Shown piece after piece: positions 4,791 to 6,576 of a stretch of 6,576 nt of DNA (positions are counted from its first letter, which is position 1; each line of letters begins with the position of its first letter). A model generated the notes under the pieces. That model had not been told where the DNA came from. It did not search any database and saw only the letters and a list, made by a program, of their open reading frames with translations. The position numbers and the translations under genes are program-made. Where the stretch lies: contig JAYEMH010000047.1 in NCBI GenBank assembly GCA_034717985.1, positions 16,135-22,710 of the forward strand, written 5' to 3'. Origin of the DNA: JAYEMH01 sp034717985 [NCBI: Candidatus Ratteibacteria bacterium] (GTDB lineage: Bacteria; CAZDME01; JAYEMH01).

Positions 4791-5810
4791 ATGGCAGATA
4801 GAGTAACTGCCCCTGATTTGCATGACGAGGATCGTGAATTCGATATCACTCTTCGTCCCAAAAGTTTGAAGGAGTTCATCGGGCAGTCCAAAATTAAAGA
4901 TAATCTTTCTATTTTTATCGCCGCCGCGGCCCAGCGGCAGGAAGCCCTCGACCACGTTCTTCTTTACGGTCCGCCTGGCCTGGGGAAAACAACCCTGGCC
5001 TATATCATTGCCAACGAGATGGGAGTGGGAGTTAAAGCCACCTCCGGCCCGGCGATTGAAAGAGCAGGGGATTTAGCCGGCCTTCTCACGAATTTGGAGG
5101 AGAAAGATGTCCTTTTTATTGATGAAATCCATCGCCTCAGCCGTCCGATAGAAGAATACCTTTATTCGGCCATGGAGAATTTTAGCCTGGATATTATGAT
5201 TGATAAGGGACCGCAGGCACGTTCGATAAAATTACAAATAGCGCCTTTTACCTTAATCGGGGCGACAACCCGAGCCGGGGCGCTTACCTCTCCCCTTCGT
5301 TCCCGGTTCGGGGTGGTGAATCGTCTTGGTTTCTACAGTCAGGAAAAAATTTATGAAATTATTTTACGCTCAGCCAGAATTTTGAAGATACCCACAGAAG
5401 AAAATGGATGTCTGGAAATTTCCCGCCGCTCTCGCGGCACGCCGCGCATTGCCAATCGATTGCTGAGAAGAATTCGGGATTATGCCCAGATTAAAGGAAA
5501 GGGTGTGGTTGATAAGCCTATTGTTGATTTCGGATTAAAAATGCTTGAAGTGGATGAACGGGGACTGGATGAAATGGACAAGAAAATCTTAGGGGTAATT
5601 ATAACAAAGTTTAAAGGAGGGCCGGTCGGTTTAAATACTATTGCCGTTGCGGTCGGAGAAGAAAGTTCTACCATTGAAGAAATATATGAACCCTATCTTA
5701 TACAAGAAGGATTTATCAAACGCACTTCCAATGGCCGGTTAGCTACCCAGTTTGCCTACGACCATTTGCATCATATTAAGGAGTCAGAGGCCCAGCAGGA
5801 ACTTTTATGA
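4791..5810 (+). CDS. ruvB: Holliday junction branch migration ATPase RuvB
   Basis: A 339-residue AAA+ motor that drives branch migration as hexamers on either side of RuvA. Visible elements are the N-terminal RP.(S/T)L.EFIGQ block (22-32), Walker A GPPGLGKT (60-67), Walker B VLFIDE (107-112), sensor 1 around IGATTRAG (156-163), the arginine-finger segment PLRSRFG (168-174, Arg170), sensor 2 in [13 protein letters not shown], and the C-terminal winged helix (about 265-335, [12 protein letters not shown] and IQEGFIKRT) that grips DNA. All catalytic residues are present and the length is usual for RuvB. AGGA (4780-4783), overlapping the ruvA stop, is the ribosome binding site, 7 nt from the ATG. 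Its end overlaps queH by ATGA. Confidence 0.97.
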   Translation: MADRVTAPDLHDEDREFDITLRPKSLKEFIGQSKIKDNLSIFIAAAAQRQEALDHVLLYGPPGLGKTTLAYIIANEMGVGVKATSGPAIERAGDLAGLLTNLEEKDVLFIDEIHRLSRPIEEYLYSAMENFSLDIMIDKGPQARSIKLQIAPFTLIGATTRAGALTSPLRSRFGVVNRLGFYSQEKIYEIILRSARILKIPTEENGCLEISRRSRGTPRIANRLLRRIRDYAQIKGKGVVDKPIVDFGLKMLEVDERGLDEMDKKILGVIITKFKGGPVGLNTIAVAVGEESSTIEEIYEPYLIQEGFIKRTSNGRLATQFAYDHLHHIKESEAQQELL

Positions 5811-6376
5811 TTAAGCCTAAAATGCTCCTTCATATTTGCTGTGCTCCCTGCGCTATTCCAGTCATAAAAATTTTAGAGAAAAGGGATTTTCTGATTACCG
5901 GCTTCTGGTATAATCCCAACATCTGGCCGGAAAAGGAATATGAAGAAAGGCGGGAAGCCCTCAGGCAATACAAAGAGAAAAAAGACATGGCGATAATCTA
6001 TGATGATTGCTGGGCGCCGCGGTCAGATTCTAATTTTTCTTCCGAGAGGCGCTGTCCGGGTTGTTATGAAGAACGTTTAACCAGAACGGTTCAAACGGCA
6101 GAAAGATTAAGTTTTGATTTTTTTACCACCACCCTTTTAGTCAGCCCTTATCAAAAACATTTTGCCATAAGAGATTTAGCCGAAGATATTGGTCTGCAAT
6201 TCGGCGTGAATTTTTATTATGAGGATTTCCGCCCTTTTTTTTACCGCTACAAGAAAGAGGCCTCTGAGCTTGGTTTATATCACCAGCGGTATTGCGGCTG
6301 TAAAGCCAGCATAAAAGAGGCTGAAGAAACAAGGAAGAAACAAAGGGCGAAAAGAAAAGCAGCCAGCTATTCATAA
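5807..6376 (+). CDS. queH: Epoxyqueuosine reductase QueH (DUF208 family)
   Basis: A 189-residue protein of the QueH family, which reduces epoxyqueuosine to queuosine at the wobble base of GUN-anticodon tRNAs and replaces the unrelated cobalamin enzyme QueG in many bacteria. The cysteine motifs expected for the iron-sulfur and iron site are present: HICCAPC (Cys11, Cys12, Cys15), CW at 68-69, CPGC (83-86) and YCGC (162-165), together with the family block [18 protein letters not shown] (32-49) and [12 protein letters not shown] (107-118). Length matches the family. The C-terminus is a lysine/arginine-rich tail that may touch tRNA (inference). It overlaps ruvB by 4 nt (ATGA), so the two are translated together, although no biochemical link between queuosine and recombination is known to me. 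Confidence 0.93.
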   Translation: MIKPKMLLHICCAPCAIPVIKILEKRDFLITGFWYNPNIWPEKEYEERREALRQYKEKKDMAIIYDDCWAPRSDSNFSSERRCPGCYEERLTRTVQTAERLSFDFFTTTLLVSPYQKHFAIRDLAEDIGLQFGVNFYYEDFRPFFYRYKKEASELGLYHQRYCGCKASIKEAEETRKKQRAKRKAASYS

Positions 6377-6379
6377 AAG

Positions 6380-6576
6380 ATGAAAAAAGTCATAATTCTT
6401 GTTTTAATATCAGTTTTTCTAAGTTTTTCTGCTTTGGCCGGGGGGGAGGATTATGTTCGTATTAAAGTTTTAGAAGGAGTCAGGCGGATTTCTATCTCTT
6501 CTTTTACCCCGATAGAGATTTGTGATACGAACACACAAAAGCTTTTATTAAAGGAACCTTCGGTTTTTAATTTTGA
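6380..6576 (+). CDS. SpoIID/LytB-domain protein, N-terminal fragment
   Basis: An open frame starts 3 nt after the queH stop and runs 65 codons to the right edge. Residues 1-20 (MKKVIILVLISVFLSFSALA) are a clear Sec signal peptide: two lysines, a hydrophobic core and an AxA-type cleavage site before GGED. There is no lipobox cysteine. The mature start, YVRIKVLEGVRRISISSFTPIEI followed by a D-T/N-G-like turn and KLLLKE, resembles the beta-rich N-terminus of SpoIID/LytB proteins (V.VLL..G...V.ISS....I.D...G). Members include lytic transglycosylases acting on denuded peptidoglycan. The catalytic part lies outside the window, so the assignment rests on this N-terminal pattern and on a recollection that such genes follow ruvB/queH in some phyla. 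The Shine-Dalgarno is weak, in keeping with coupling to queH. Confidence 0.6.
   Translation, partial: MKKVIILVLISVFLSFSALAGGEDYVRIKVLEGVRRISISSFTPIEICDTNTQKLLLKEPSVFNF

Overview
The window holds most of one rightward operon, plus the first 56 codons of a gene read leftward from a shared promoter region. The likely source is a diderm (Gram-negative-type) bacterium of moderate GC content. An LptF/LptG-type permease, a SpoIID-like protein with a signal peptide, a QueH-type queuosine enzyme and CCACAG-type leader repeats together remind me of uncultured candidate-phylum bacteria such as Omnitrophota. That placement is an inference from recollection, not something the sequence proves.

Layout. Positions 1-170 (minus) encode the N-terminus of an LptF/LptG (YjgP/YjgQ) permease. 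Positions 171-475 are intergenic. They hold two back-to-back sigma70-like promoters around a block of AATTTTTAAAAAT direct repeats, then a leader of about 190 nt that is purine-rich, almost free of T in its first half, and carries several CCACAG/ACACAG words. From 476 the operon reads: EF-G-like GTPase, YebC family factor, a small four-helix-bundle protein gene, ruvC, ruvA, ruvB, queH, and the start of a SpoIID/LytB-domain protein cut by the window edge. Junctions are tight (6 nt, 4-nt ATGA overlap, 9 nt, 4-nt ATGA overlap, 3 nt), except at yebC-ruvC, where 440 nt separate stop and start.

That exception is the most interesting part. The 119-codon four-helix-bundle gene (the 23S rRNA intervening-sequence/S23 family, related in fold to the Avd protein of diversity-generating retroelements) is much more AT-rich than its neighbours. 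It is bracketed by two 31-bp imperfect inverted repeats that match at 24 of 31 positions without gaps. Each arm is a run of heptamers with consensus CGTATNN. The whole unit (3256-3689, 434 bp) looks like a small cassette dropped between yebC and ruvC. If it is removed together with one copy of the flanking ATAAA, the yebC stop TAA would directly abut the ruvC ATG.

How the genes fit together. EF-G-like and YebC are both ribosome-linked factors. RuvC, RuvA and RuvB form the Holliday-junction resolvasome. QueH is the last step of queuosine synthesis for tRNA wobble modification. The SpoIID-like protein and the divergent permease act at the envelope. The core is ordinary housekeeping; the repeats and the small cassette are the accessory component.
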